Source: Methanobacteriota archaeon (lineage in GTDB: Archaea; Halobacteriota; Methanosarcinia; Methanosarcinales; Methanoperedenaceae). From it: a DNA stretch of 14,461 nt. The stretch is taken from assembly GCA_018899795.1 (NCBI GenBank), contig JAHIHJ010000175.1, forward strand, positions 1 to 14,461, written 5' to 3'. Both the position numbers and the translations under genes were made by a program. Below, one piece after another: positions 1 through 7,179 of this stretch; positions within the stretch are counted from its first letter, which is position 1, and every line of letters starts with the position of its first letter. The notes beneath the pieces were generated by a model. The model was not told the DNA's origin. It searched no databases and saw nothing but the letters and a program-made list of their open reading frames with translations.

Positions 1-1238
1 GCGTTCCGCTGGTGCATGGTTCCCAGGGATGCAGCACATATCCCCGCTATAATATCGCGCGCCATTTCAGGGAATCAGCAGAAGTTGCAGTTTCATCGCT
101 TGCCGAGGATGCTGCCGTATTTGGAGGAGCCAAGAACCTGACAGAAGCAATAAAGAACGTCAAGTCCAGGTTGAACCCTGCTGCGATTGGTATTTGTACC
201 ACGTGCATGAGCGAGACCATAGGCGATGATGTGAAACTGATATCAAAGAACGCACTTACTCCTGGTGATGCGGTGAAGATATTCCCGGCGTCCACGCCAA
301 GCTATGTTGGCACGCATCTCACTGGCTATGATAATGCCCTGAAGACGCTTGTGGAAACACTGGCAGTAAAGGGTGAGCCAAACAACAAAATAAACATTAT
401 CACGGGAATAATCAATCCCGGCGACATCAGGGAGATAAAGAACATGCTGCGCTTAATGAATGTGCAAAGCATATTCCTGTCAGATATCTCTGAAACCCTT
501 GATACCCCCATATTGCCTGGAGGGCACAAACCTGTCCTGCCTGATGGGGGGACAAGTCTTTCCGACATCGCAGATTCCGCTAACTCACTGGGCACAATAG
601 CGATATGCAGGACAGCAGGTTCGGCAGCTACGTCTCTTAAGAACAAGTTCAACGTGCCTTATGTGCCTGACCCTGCGCCCATAGGAGTCATCAACACGGA
701 CAGGTTCGTGCAGAATATCTGCAAGTTAAGTGGCGCAAAGATCCCTGAAGAGATAATCAAGGAGCGCGGGCGCCTGATAGATAGCCTGGTGGACGTTCAC
801 CACTATATGTATGGGAAAAAAGTCGCAATTTTCGGAGACCCTGATCTCGTGTCAGCTATCGTCAGGTTCTGCGCTGAAGCCGGGATGAACCCAACCGTTG
901 CGATGACTGCCACGAAGCATAAGGACTTTGCGCCCGACATAAAGGCGGTAAATACTGAATATAAGACAGATACACAGATCCTTGAAGGTACAGACCTGTA
1001 TGAATTCCACGAAGTCGTGAAAACTCACGGCGCTGAACTGATACTTGGCAACTCCAAGGGCACGGATGTGGCAGATGATGAGGGCGTTCCGCTTGTGCGC
1101 TTCGGATTCCCGGTCTATGACCGGGTGGGCGTGTATCGCTATCCTATCCTGGGATATAACGGCTCGATCTACCTGCTTGACCAGATGACGAACGCTATCC
1201 TGGGGCACAAGTATGACCCCAACAAGCTGCACCAGTGA
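1..1238 (+). CDS. nifK: Nitrogenase molybdenum-iron protein beta chain (5'-truncated by window edge)
   Basis: This is the beta subunit of the dinitrogenase heterotetramer, which shares the P-cluster with NifD and passes electrons to the active-site cofactor. The frame is open to the left edge (codons from base 3), so the first ~50 residues, including the first P-cluster cysteine, lie outside. What remains matches NifK in order: HGSQGC (Cys codon 30-32), the SSLAEDAAVFGG stretch, then TTCMSETIGDD (Cys codon 204-206). The two cysteines are 58 residues apart, as in Azotobacter NifK. The end carries GNSKGTD and RFGFPVYDR. The second cysteine argues against NifN, which has Gly there (TTGLSE). The position matching Azotobacter Ser188, which can ligate the oxidised P-cluster, is Thr here (VGTHLTG, codon 312-314). 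No nifE or nifN follows; a nif-type ferredoxin starts six bases after the stop. Confidence 0.92.
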   Translation, partial: VPLVHGSQGCSTYPRYNIARHFRESAEVAVSSLAEDAAVFGGAKNLTEAIKNVKSRLNPAAIGICTTCMSETIGDDVKLISKNALTPGDAVKIFPASTPSYVGTHLTGYDNALKTLVETLAVKGEPNNKINIITGIINPGDIREIKNMLRLMNVQSIFLSDISETLDTPILPGGHKPVLPDGGTSLSDIADSANSLGTIAICRTAGSAATSLKNKFNVPYVPDPAPIGVINTDRFVQNICKLSGAKIPEEIIKERGRLIDSLVDVHHYMYGKKVAIFGDPDLVSAIVRFCAEAGMNPTVAMTATKHKDFAPDIKAVNTEYKTDTQILEGTDLYEFHEVVKTHGAELILGNSKGTDVADDEGVPLVRFGFPVYDRVGVYRYPILGYNGSIYLLDQMTNAILGHKYDPNKLHQ

Positions 1239-1244
1239 GGATTT

Positions 1245-1520
1245 ATGGAATACATAACAGGAATAACAGCATCGGGCGAGAGCTGGACTCCCGCCTTTGT
1301 TGTGAGAAGCAATATCAATGACTGCGGATGCTGCGGAAAATGTTTTAAAGCCTGTGGGCGCGGGGTGTTCGAATATATCGACCACCCAAATGCCGATGAC
1401 CTCTGCGGCGCCAAGGTCATGACAGTAGCGCATCTTGAGAACTGCATCGGCTGCAGCGCTTGCGCGCGGGGGTGCCCGAAGAAGAATATAGTATGCGAGC
1501 CGAAGGTCAGGGTCGGGTGA
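1245..1520 (+). CDS. Nif-specific ferredoxin III-like 2x[4Fe-4S] protein
   Basis: This 91-residue protein is a probable electron carrier for nitrogen fixation. It has two complete cluster motifs: C27-x2-C30-x2-C33-x3-C37, followed by GR, and C67-x2-C70-x2-C73-x3-C77-P. A ~30-residue insertion separates them, giving the asymmetric layout of the nif-associated ferredoxin III family. The N-terminal W-x-P-x-F motif is also typical of that family. Extra cysteines (29, 54, 84) sit near the clusters. The ATG lies six bases after the nifK stop, and a GAGGA Shine-Dalgarno sequence overlaps that stop (gtGAGGAttt), so the two genes should be co-transcribed and translationally coupled. The natural partner is the nitrogenase reductase or cofactor-assembly proteins, but that is inferred from family and position. 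Confidence 0.87.
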   Translation: MEYITGITASGESWTPAFVVRSNINDCGCCGKCFKACGRGVFEYIDHPNADDLCGAKVMTVAHLENCIGCSACARGCPKKNIVCEPKVRVG

Positions 1521-1544
1521 GAAGCAGGTAATATAGAAAACCCC

Positions 1545-1615
1545 CACCGCAAAGTTCGCAAAGAACGCAAAGATTATTGTTGCTCCGCTTTGCGCCCATT
1601 GCGTTCTTTGCGGTG
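1545..1615. repeat. REP-like imperfect hairpin (28-nt arms)
   Basis: The left arm (1545-1572) is built from three CGCAAAG-type units. The right arm (1588-1615) is its reverse complement with 5 mismatches in 28, and the loop is 15 nt (1573-1587). It fills most of the gap between the ferredoxin stop (1520) and the CBS gene start (1643). In RNA it would form a long stem on either strand, so it could attenuate or stabilise the nif transcript. CGCAAAG-rich palindromes occur as dispersed intergenic repeats in various prokaryotes (from memory), so a REP-type genomic repeat is the simplest reading. Confidence 0.72.
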
Positions 1616-1642
1616 ATAAAACTAAACGAGGCAAAAATAACT

Positions 1643-2029
1643 ATGTCCAAAATAAGCCACATCCTCCTGAAAAACCCGGTGGTAGTTCCCACCGGGACAA
1701 AACTCAGCGAGGCTGCACATCTCATGAAGACGAATAAAGTCGCAAGTGTTCTGGTCAGCAGAAAGCAGAGGTTAGCCGGTATAATTTCTGTGGAGGATAT
1801 CATGGAGACAGTTGCAGATAAAGCAAATCCTGATATTCCAGTGGATGATATCATGCACTCACCAGAGCTGACAATTGACTCGGAGAAATGGCTCGCCGAC
1901 GCCATCGTGGTGTTCGAGCGCTGCAAAGCCTCGCACGTAACTGTGGTGGAACATGGAGAGAAAGTGGGTATTATCAGGGCAGATGATATACTTCATACAT
2001 ACAGGTTCAATGCAGAAAGCAGATACTGA
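1643..2029 (+). CDS. Tandem CBS-domain protein
   Basis: This 128-residue protein consists almost wholly of two CBS motifs, which as a pair form a Bateman module that usually binds adenine nucleotides or SAM and reports energy state. CBS1 covers roughly residues 1-60, with SVLVSRKQRLAGIISVEDI as its strand-turn-helix signature. CBS2 covers 66-120, with HVTVVEHGEKVGIIRADDI as the equivalent. There is no fused catalytic or DNA-binding domain, so the partner is unknown. I chose the ATG at 1643 because the frame's only earlier start (TTG at 1577) lies inside the REP-like hairpin and would add a tail unlike any CBS protein. GAGG at 1628-1631 is a plausible but distant ribosome site. The next gene starts 15 bases after the stop, so this may open a four-gene operon. 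Confidence 0.85.
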   Translation: MSKISHILLKNPVVVPTGTKLSEAAHLMKTNKVASVLVSRKQRLAGIISVEDIMETVADKANPDIPVDDIMHSPELTIDSEKWLADAIVVFERCKASHVTVVEHGEKVGIIRADDILHTYRFNAESRY

Positions 2030-2044
2030 AAAAGACCTACAACA

Positions 2045-2521
2045 ATGAGACGAAAAGACAGAGAGATCAAGGATAATAAAGAGATCGAGGAGATCATAAA
2101 TAGCTCTACCATATGCAGGATCGCTCTTTCAGGGAACGGTTTACCTTACATTATCCCTGTATGTTTTGGATATAGTAATAAGAATCTTTATTTCCATTCA
2201 GCAAATGCCGGAAAGAAGATCGATCTGATAAAGAAAAACAATAAAGTATGTTTTGAATTTGATATTTATGAGGGACTGATAACAAATGGAAATCCCTGCG
2301 ACTGGGATGTGCGATATAAAAGCGTAATAGGATATGGAAAAGCATATTTTATCGATGGATCACAGCAAAAAATAAATGCATTAAATATAATCCTGAGACA
2401 TTACAGTGATGAGTCGTTTGTTTTTCCAGAAAATTCGATCAGGAATGTAACAGTTATAAAAGTTGAAATAGAAGAACTCACAGGAAAAAGATCAGATAAT
2501 TATGAGGATCCACTCGCTTGA
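2045..2521 (+). CDS. Pyridoxamine 5'-phosphate oxidase-like flavoprotein (split-barrel, NimA-related)
   Basis: This 158-residue protein belongs to the FMN-binding split-barrel family related to pyridoxamine-phosphate oxidase and nitroimidazole reductase (Pyridox_ox_2-like). It shows the usual order: MRRKDREI at the start; a helix then CRIALSGNGLPYIIPVCFGY; LYFHSANAGKKIDLIKKN, the region that contacts flavin phosphate in the family; VCFEFD; then CDWDVRYKSVIGYGKA and a final VEIEELTGK strand. Length and spacing are normal. Many members are annotated only as flavin-nucleotide-binding and their substrate is unknown, so I do not assign vitamin B6 oxidation. No clear Shine-Dalgarno precedes the ATG. 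Its last 20 bases overlap the start of the amidotransferase gene in another frame, which suggests coupled translation. It is more AT-rich than its neighbours. Confidence 0.85.
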   Translation: MRRKDREIKDNKEIEEIINSSTICRIALSGNGLPYIIPVCFGYSNKNLYFHSANAGKKIDLIKKNNKVCFEFDIYEGLITNGNPCDWDVRYKSVIGYGKAYFIDGSQQKINALNIILRHYSDESFVFPENSIRNVTVIKVEIEELTGKRSDNYEDPLA

Positions 2522-3203
2522 ACACGAACCCTTTGAAGGCCTGGCTAACATCGAAATATGGGCAAAGAACAGAGGTCACATCATTTCAAGAACCCTGCTC
2601 TTCAACGGCGAAGAACTTCCGGATATTACCGATATTGACTGGCTGGTCATAATGGGAGGATCGATGAATGTATATGAGGAAGAAAAATACCCCTGGTTAA
2701 GAGATGAGAAGAACTTTATCGCACAGGCTATCGCAGGAAAAAAAATAGTACTTGGGATATGCCTTGGCGCCCAGCTGATAGCCGATGTACTTGGAGGGAA
2801 GGTCAGCAGGAACAGATACGCAGAGGTCGGCTGGTTCCCGCTAACATTGACAGAAGAAGCAAGAAATTCCTATATTTTCAGTTCTTTCCCGCCTGCATTC
2901 ACCGCTATTCACTGGCATGGCGATACATTCGAGATACCTCCCGGCGCCGTGAGGATCGTACAGAGCGAGGCTTGCGCGAACCAGGCTTTTGAGTACGGCA
3001 GAACGATAGGACTTCAGTTCCATCTCGAATACTCAACAAAGAGCATCGACCTCATGTTCACGAATTGTGGCAATGATATAGTGGAAGGAAGATATATACA
3101 GAAACCCGATGAGATAATCGCGCAGAACAATAATGTCGTAGAGACACAGAAACTATTGAACCTCCTGCTGGATAATATGGAAAAAGAGCTGATCACGCCT
3201 TAA
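2502..3203 (+). CDS. Class I glutamine amidotransferase (GMP-synthase-type GATase1 domain)
   Basis: This 233-residue stand-alone GATase1 protein should hydrolyse glutamine and deliver ammonia to a partner, or act as a gamma-glutamyl hydrolase. The catalytic triad is visible: nucleophile Cys87 in the elbow GICLGAQLIA, His174 and Glu176 in LQFHLE. The oxyanion-region motif VIMGGSMNVYEE lies at residues 49-60. HWHGDTFEIP around 137-146 is typical of the GMP-synthase-like subgroup. No synthetase domain is fused or adjacent, so the amide acceptor is unknown. The ATG at 2502 lies inside the upstream flavoprotein gene (20-base overlap), with a purine-rich GGAAAAAG some bases before it. The TauE-like gene follows after 11 bases. 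Confidence 0.86.
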   Translation: MRIHSLEHEPFEGLANIEIWAKNRGHIISRTLLFNGEELPDITDIDWLVIMGGSMNVYEEEKYPWLRDEKNFIAQAIAGKKIVLGICLGAQLIADVLGGKVSRNRYAEVGWFPLTLTEEARNSYIFSSFPPAFTAIHWHGDTFEIPPGAVRIVQSEACANQAFEYGRTIGLQFHLEYSTKSIDLMFTNCGNDIVEGRYIQKPDEIIAQNNNVVETQKLLNLLLDNMEKELITP

Positions 3204-3214
3204 TAAAGAACGCC

Positions 3215-3949
3215 ATGGACGACATAATATATCTTTCCATCCTTATTTTTGCAGCAGGCTTGCTGTATTCGTCGGTAGGTCATGCCGGAGCTTCAGGATA
3301 TCTTGCGGCAATGGCTCTGTTCGGTCTTGCCCCTGAAGTAATGAAACCCACGGCTCTGACACTGAATATCCTTGTGGCGACGATCGCGACATTTCAATTC
3401 TACAGGGCAGGCTTTTTTTCCTTGGATAAGTTCTGGCCTTTTGCTGTAAGTTCGGTCCCTTTTGCATTTATTGGAGGGGCTATGTCCCTTCCAGGGAATA
3501 TTTACAAACAAATTGTAGGTCTTGTCCTGCTGTTCACAGCTTACCACTTTTATCGGCAGAGGCAGACCGCCATTGTAAATGTGTCCAGACCGGTACCAGT
3601 CCATCTTGCGATTATTTCGGGCGCAGGGATCGGATTGCTCTCTGGGACCGTGGGTGTGGGGGGCGGCATCTTCCTGACCCCCCTGATATTATTAATGGGA
3701 TGGGCAGGCACAAAGCAGACTGCTGCGGTTTCTGCTGCTTTTATTCTAATGAACTCCATTGCAGGTCTTGCGGGGCATCTGACAAGCGAGAGATCCCTGC
3801 CGTCTGAGATATACTTCTGGGCATTTGCAGCAATGCTGGGGGGTATTATCGGTTCATTTCTTGGCAGCAGAAGACTTACGAATACCACGCTCTACAGCCT
3901 GCTTGCGGTGGTGCTTGTCATTGCCGGGGTAAAATTCATACTGGTTTGA
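3215..3949 (+). CDS. TauE/SafE-family membrane transporter (DUF81)
   Basis: This 244-residue polytopic membrane protein belongs to the sulfite exporter TauE/SafE family, whose members move sulfite, sulfoacetate or other organosulfur anions and are often annotated without a proven substrate. It has two similar halves. The first opens with LLYSSVGHAGASGYLAAMAL (residues 17-36). The second carries GTVGVGGGIFLTPL (144-157) followed by QTAAVSAAFILMNSIAGLAGH (168-188). About seven or eight hydrophobic helices are visible, with a basic loop (YRQRQ) between halves. It starts 11 bases after the amidotransferase stop and appears to end the + strand run. The substrate cannot be read from the neighbours. 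Confidence 0.87.
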   Translation: MDDIIYLSILIFAAGLLYSSVGHAGASGYLAAMALFGLAPEVMKPTALTLNILVATIATFQFYRAGFFSLDKFWPFAVSSVPFAFIGGAMSLPGNIYKQIVGLVLLFTAYHFYRQRQTAIVNVSRPVPVHLAIISGAGIGLLSGTVGVGGGIFLTPLILLMGWAGTKQTAAVSAAFILMNSIAGLAGHLTSERSLPSEIYFWAFAAMLGGIIGSFLGSRRLTNTTLYSLLAVVLVIAGVKFILV

Positions 3950-4042
3950 AATGAGCATGCAGCAAATTCGATAAAATTCTTTGAAACATTAACTCAGATA
4001 TGTCGTATAAGGAAATCATCCTCAACACAAACTCCCGCAAGG

Positions 4043-4050
4043 TTTAATAA
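4043..4050 (+). promoter_or_regulatory. Probable TATA box of the TrkH gene, leaderless spacing
   Basis: TTTAATAA lies in the 124-base gap after the TauE-family gene, with its centre about 27 bases before the ATG at 4074. Archaeal transcription starts about 25-27 bases after the TATA centre, so the mRNA would begin at or next to the start codon. No Shine-Dalgarno is present (gaacgtacATG), which agrees with a leaderless message. This is judged from spacing only. Confidence 0.45.
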
Positions 4051-4073
4051 ATCACACCCGAATCTGAACGTAC

Positions 4074-5516
4074 ATGAATTACAGGGTTATTTTGAACGTA
4101 CTGGGAACCGTGATAAAGTTCCTTGGCATTTCCCTGTTAGCGCCTCTTCTTGTGGCACTGTATTATCAGGAGCCCGCCTCCATTCGGATATTTGCGTTCT
4201 CGTCTATACTGACATTCTTTACCGGTCTGCTGCTTGAAAAAATATTCAGATCAGAATTCGAGGAGCTTTCCAACAGGGAGAGCATTGTAATAGTAGCATT
4301 GGGCTGGTTCATGGCTGCTATGTTCGGAGGCGGACCTTTTCTTCTGGCAGGTCTCTCTCCGGTAGATGCGCTTTTTGAATCCATGTCCGGCTTTACCACT
4401 ACAGGTTCAAGCATTCTTCCCGATATCGAGATATATTCAAGAAGCATCATTTTCTGGAGGGGAATGACCCAGTGGCTTGGAGGCATGGGTATCATAGTCC
4501 TTGTACTCGCTATACTTCCCAGGATAGCTGTGGCTGGAAGGCAGATGTTCAAGTCCGAAGCCCCGGGTCCGATGAAGGATAAATTAAAACCCAGACTTAA
4601 AGACACGGCACAGATACTGTGGTGGGTCTACATCATCTTCACGCTGCTTGAGATCGGGCTTCTCTATTATGCAGGTATGACAATGTATGACGCCACTGTG
4701 CATTCCTTCTCCACTCTTGCTACTGGAGGTTTCTCATCAAATAACCTGTCCATAGGAGCTTACGACAACATCAAGATCGAGCTCATTATTATTGTTTTCA
4801 TGTTCATAGGAGGTTCTAACTTCAACCTGTTCTACCGTACGCTGAACGTGAACTGGAAATCACTTATCAGCGACAGGGAATTCCAGGCATATACAATGAT
4901 CATTCTTGCATCGACCGCGGTGATCACCATGCAGCTCTGGGGAGTGGGTAAAACGATTGAAGAAGCGGTCAGGTACGCTTCATTCCAGGTCGTTTCCATC
5001 ATTACAACGACAGGGTTTGCCTCCACGGATTTCGCATTATGGCCTGAATCTACGAAGATCATCCTGCTGCTGCTGATGTTCGTGGGAGGCTCTGCGGGTT
5101 CCACAGGCGGCGCGCTCAAGGTCGTGCGCATCATTTTGCTCATGAAGTACGGAGCACGGGAAATATACAGATCCATCCATCCCAAGATGGTGCGACCGAT
5201 AAGGCTGGGAGAAACCGTTATTCCCGAGGATGTGATGCAGGCAATATTATCGTTCTCTATCCTTTATATCCTGGTATTCCTGGGTACTTCACTTGTCCTC
5301 AGCATGCTGGGGCTTGATTTCATGACTAGCATCAGCGCATCAGCGACCACGCTTGGCAATGTGGGTCCCGGTCTCAGCTCACAGGTGGGACCGATGGCGA
5401 ATTTCGGGTCGCTGCATGTAATCGGGAAGCTTTTCCTGATATTCAATATGTGGGTCGGGAGACTTGAAGTTATGACAGTGCTGGTGCTGTTCGTCCCGGC
5501 CTTCTGGAAAAAATAG
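4074..5516 (+). CDS. trkH: TrkH/KtrB-type potassium uptake transporter, membrane subunit
   Basis: This 480-residue integral membrane protein is the ion-conducting subunit of a Trk-type K+ uptake system. Its four membrane-pore-membrane repeats can be followed by their filter segments: SGFTTTG (105-111), STLATGGF (213-220), SIITTTGF (308-315) and TTLGNVGPG (425-433). The characteristic MTQWLGGMGIIVLVLAILPR lies at 131-150, and the C-terminal VGRLEVMTVL matches the usual (M/I)GRLE ending. Length fits the family. No trkA-type NAD-binding regulatory subunit is adjacent on either side, so the cytosolic partner must be elsewhere. The gene stands alone with its own TATA-like element and converges on the small membrane-protein gene, 21 bases away. 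The symbol reflects family membership, not a proven orthologue. Confidence 0.93.
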   Translation: MNYRVILNVLGTVIKFLGISLLAPLLVALYYQEPASIRIFAFSSILTFFTGLLLEKIFRSEFEELSNRESIVIVALGWFMAAMFGGGPFLLAGLSPVDALFESMSGFTTTGSSILPDIEIYSRSIIFWRGMTQWLGGMGIIVLVLAILPRIAVAGRQMFKSEAPGPMKDKLKPRLKDTAQILWWVYIIFTLLEIGLLYYAGMTMYDATVHSFSTLATGGFSSNNLSIGAYDNIKIELIIIVFMFIGGSNFNLFYRTLNVNWKSLISDREFQAYTMIILASTAVITMQLWGVGKTIEEAVRYASFQVVSIITTTGFASTDFALWPESTKIILLLLMFVGGSAGSTGGALKVVRIILLMKYGAREIYRSIHPKMVRPIRLGETVIPEDVMQAILSFSILYILVFLGTSLVLSMLGLDFMTSISASATTLGNVGPGLSSQVGPMANFGSLHVIGKLFLIFNMWVGRLEVMTVLVLFVPAFWKK

Positions 5517-5537
5517 TGCGCATGAAAAAAGATATCT

Positions 5538-5882
5538 CTAATTGAACACCATCGTATACTGCCAGTATGTGCCTGTCCCGAATATACCGAAAAGCAGGAT
5601 GTGCTTGACTATAAGCATTTTTTTCCTGAGTTTCTCAGCGTCCTCGCCATAGACGTTTTCAATATAAGTGAATGTTCTCCCCATCCCGGTAAGAAGCACG
5701 ATGGCAACACAGGCAAGACCGAGGTAAAAGAATTCGATCTCAAGCGGCGAAAGTGCCTCTGCAAGTTGCGGGTTTCTGGATTGAAGGTTGTTGATCCAGT
5801 ATATTGCCAGGACTGTCGCCGCCCAGCACCCTGATGCAAAGTCGTGGATGAATCCCACAAATATCGTTATTGATTTTTTCAA
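5538..5882 (-). CDS. Small three-helix membrane protein of unknown function
   Basis: This 114-residue protein has three hydrophobic segments: ITIFVGFIHDFASGCWAATV near the N-terminus, FFYLGLACVAIVLLTGMGR in the middle, and MLIVKHILLFGIFGTGTYW near the C-terminus. A charged stretch (YGEDAEKLRKK) precedes helix 3. One histidine lies in helix 1 and one at the head of helix 3, which could be metal or heme ligands as in CopD-like or b-type membrane proteins; this is speculation. I chose TTG at 5882 because GAGGTGA sits just upstream and overlaps the stop of the radical SAM gene. An in-frame ATG at 5906 has no ribosome site and lies inside that gene. The start region is duplicated upstream of the radical SAM gene. 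Function not recognised. Confidence 0.68.
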   Translation of the reverse strand: MKKSITIFVGFIHDFASGCWAATVLAIYWINNLQSRNPQLAEALSPLEIEFFYLGLACVAIVLLTGMGRTFTYIENVYGEDAEKLRKKMLIVKHILLFGIFGTGTYWQYTMVFN

Positions 5883-5884
5883 AT
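5861..5884. repeat. Direct repeat copy 1 (24 bp) at the start of the small membrane-protein gene
   Basis: This perfect 24-base match to 7178-7201 covers the TTG start and first seven codons (L/M-KKSITI) of the membrane-protein gene. On the - strand, similarity continues upstream through GGTGA after two mismatches, so the ribosome site is repeated too. The two copies bracket the radical SAM gene, one at each end. Confidence 0.9.
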
Positions 5885-5886
5885 TC

Positions 5887-7179
5887 TCACCTCTTCCAGT
5901 TCTCATAGGCTTTTTTCATAGCTCTTTTCATGGGTATCTGCTTCATTAAGGAAAGCAGATGCGTCATTGGGAATCCGGAGAAGGGTATCTCGAACAGGTG
6001 CATCAGTATCCTCTTCGTGCTCAAGAGTTCAAGCGCAGTCCTGTAATATCTCTCCTCGATCTCATCAGGGCTCATTGAAGGATGTTCAAAGACCGCGTTT
6101 GTCCCGTTGTAATATTCCCATCCTCTGTCCTTTAAGAGATAGGGTTTGTATTCCTCATACAGTTCTGTGCCAGGAAGCGGGGTCAGGAGCACTGGATGTA
6201 TCACCACTTTGAGCCGTTTTGCAAGATCGATGACACTGTCAAAGTCAGCCGCAGTATCAGACCTGCTGCCAAGCACAACAAAAAGCGTCACATCTATGCC
6301 GTATTTCTGGATATTCCTTACAGCTTCTTCCCTGTCCTTACCCTGTTTTGCATCAGCATTATTCATCCTGAGCCATTCCCCTGACGATGTTTCCCATCCA
6401 GCCCAGACAGAGAAAAGTCCGCTCTTTTTTGCGGCTTTTAAGAGTTCATCGCCAAGAGGTGATTGTGGGGCGCGCAGGTCTCCGAAACCGTACCACCACT
6501 TTTTCGAGCCTCTGGAAAGTTCAGTAAAAAGTTCAATCGACCTTTTTATATCTCCGCCCCATATGTTGTCGTCTCCATTGAAGTATATCCTGCCTGCGCA
6601 TTTTTCAACCTCTTCCACAACTTTATCTACCGGGCGGCATCTTATCGTATCTCCGAAGAACTGCCTGACCGAACAAAAACTGCATTTGTATGGGCATCCT
6701 CTTGCGGTAAAAACAGCCCTGAATTTATAAGGTCCTTTCAGGGGATTGGGAAATGGAAGGTTGTCCAGATGGAGCCTGTCGCCGTGGTAGAAGTTCTTGA
6801 GCGTTCCTTCACTGGCATCCCTGAGCACGTCACCCCAGACTGATTCAGCCTCTCCGATAACTATAGCGTCCGCATGCTGTTTTGCTTCATCCGGAAGCGC
6901 TGTCGGATGTATTCCGCCAAGTATGACTTTTTTTCCGAGCCGTCTCAATTCATCGCTGAATTTATAAGACCAGGTTATAGTGGCGGTCATGGAGCTTATC
7001 CCGATGATATCAGCTTTTATGTCATCCGGGGCAGGTTCGCCTACATTGGCGTCTATTAACTCAATTTCCGCCTCTGGCATGACCTTTTGCGTCAAAGCTC
7101 CCAGATATTCAAGTACAGGCGGCGCCATCGGGACTCTGCCGGAAAATGGAAACGGTGGAGAAATAAGGCATATCTTCAT
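5887..7179 (-). CDS. B12-binding-domain radical SAM enzyme
   Basis: This 430-residue enzyme has an N-terminal Rossmann-like cobalamin-binding domain (residues ~1-140: MKICLISPPFPFSG, then ADIIGISSMTATI, then VILGGIHPTALP and DAIVIGEAE). A radical SAM domain follows with the cluster motif C162-x3-C166-x2-C169 in RGCPYKCSFCS. Later motifs NGDDNIW, VWAGWETS and LLTPLPGTELYEEY are normal for the family. The DxHxxG cobalamin ligand motif is absent, as in many class B methylases and BchE-like enzymes. Members methylate or rearrange unactivated carbons in lipids, pigments and antibiotics; the substrate here is unknown. It lies directly upstream of a small membrane protein whose ribosome site overlaps its stop, so the pair should be one operon. 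Its ATG overlaps the TGA of an upstream eight-codon frame that copies the membrane-protein start. Confidence 0.9.
   Translation of the reverse strand: MKICLISPPFPFSGRVPMAPPVLEYLGALTQKVMPEAEIELIDANVGEPAPDDIKADIIGISSMTATITWSYKFSDELRRLGKKVILGGIHPTALPDEAKQHADAIVIGEAESVWGDVLRDASEGTLKNFYHGDRLHLDNLPFPNPLKGPYKFRAVFTARGCPYKCSFCSVRQFFGDTIRCRPVDKVVEEVEKCAGRIYFNGDDNIWGGDIKRSIELFTELSRGSKKWWYGFGDLRAPQSPLGDELLKAAKKSGLFSVWAGWETSSGEWLRMNNADAKQGKDREEAVRNIQKYGIDVTLFVVLGSRSDTAADFDSVIDLAKRLKVVIHPVLLTPLPGTELYEEYKPYLLKDRGWEYYNGTNAVFEHPSMSPDEIEERYYRTALELLSTKRILMHLFEIPFSGFPMTHLLSLMKQIPMKRAMKKAYENWKR

Noticed and set aside
1..1238. NifN, VnfK or AnfK instead of NifK
   Set aside because: The second P-cluster cysteine is present (TTCMSE), unlike NifN. 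The SSLAEDAAVFGG and TPSYVGTHLTG segments fit NifK better, and no anfG or vnfG-like gene follows.
852..1634. Long open - strand frame of 260 codons opposite nifK and the ferredoxin
   Set aside because: Its product has no family-like motifs, while both + strand genes have clear cofactor motifs. It is an antisense shadow.
1577..1642. Longer N-terminus for the CBS protein starting at TTG 1577
   Set aside because: It would begin inside the loop of the REP-like hairpin and translate a repeat arm. The ATG at 1643 gives a normal two-CBS protein.
5883..5906. ATG at 5906 as start of the small membrane protein
   Set aside because: It lies inside the radical SAM gene without a ribosome site. The TTG at 5882 follows GAGGTGA and begins directly with the first membrane helix.
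6146..6730. 194-codon + strand frame opposite the radical SAM gene
   Set aside because: It is low-information, serine-rich product without recognisable domains, and the - strand carries the cluster motif and full family architecture.
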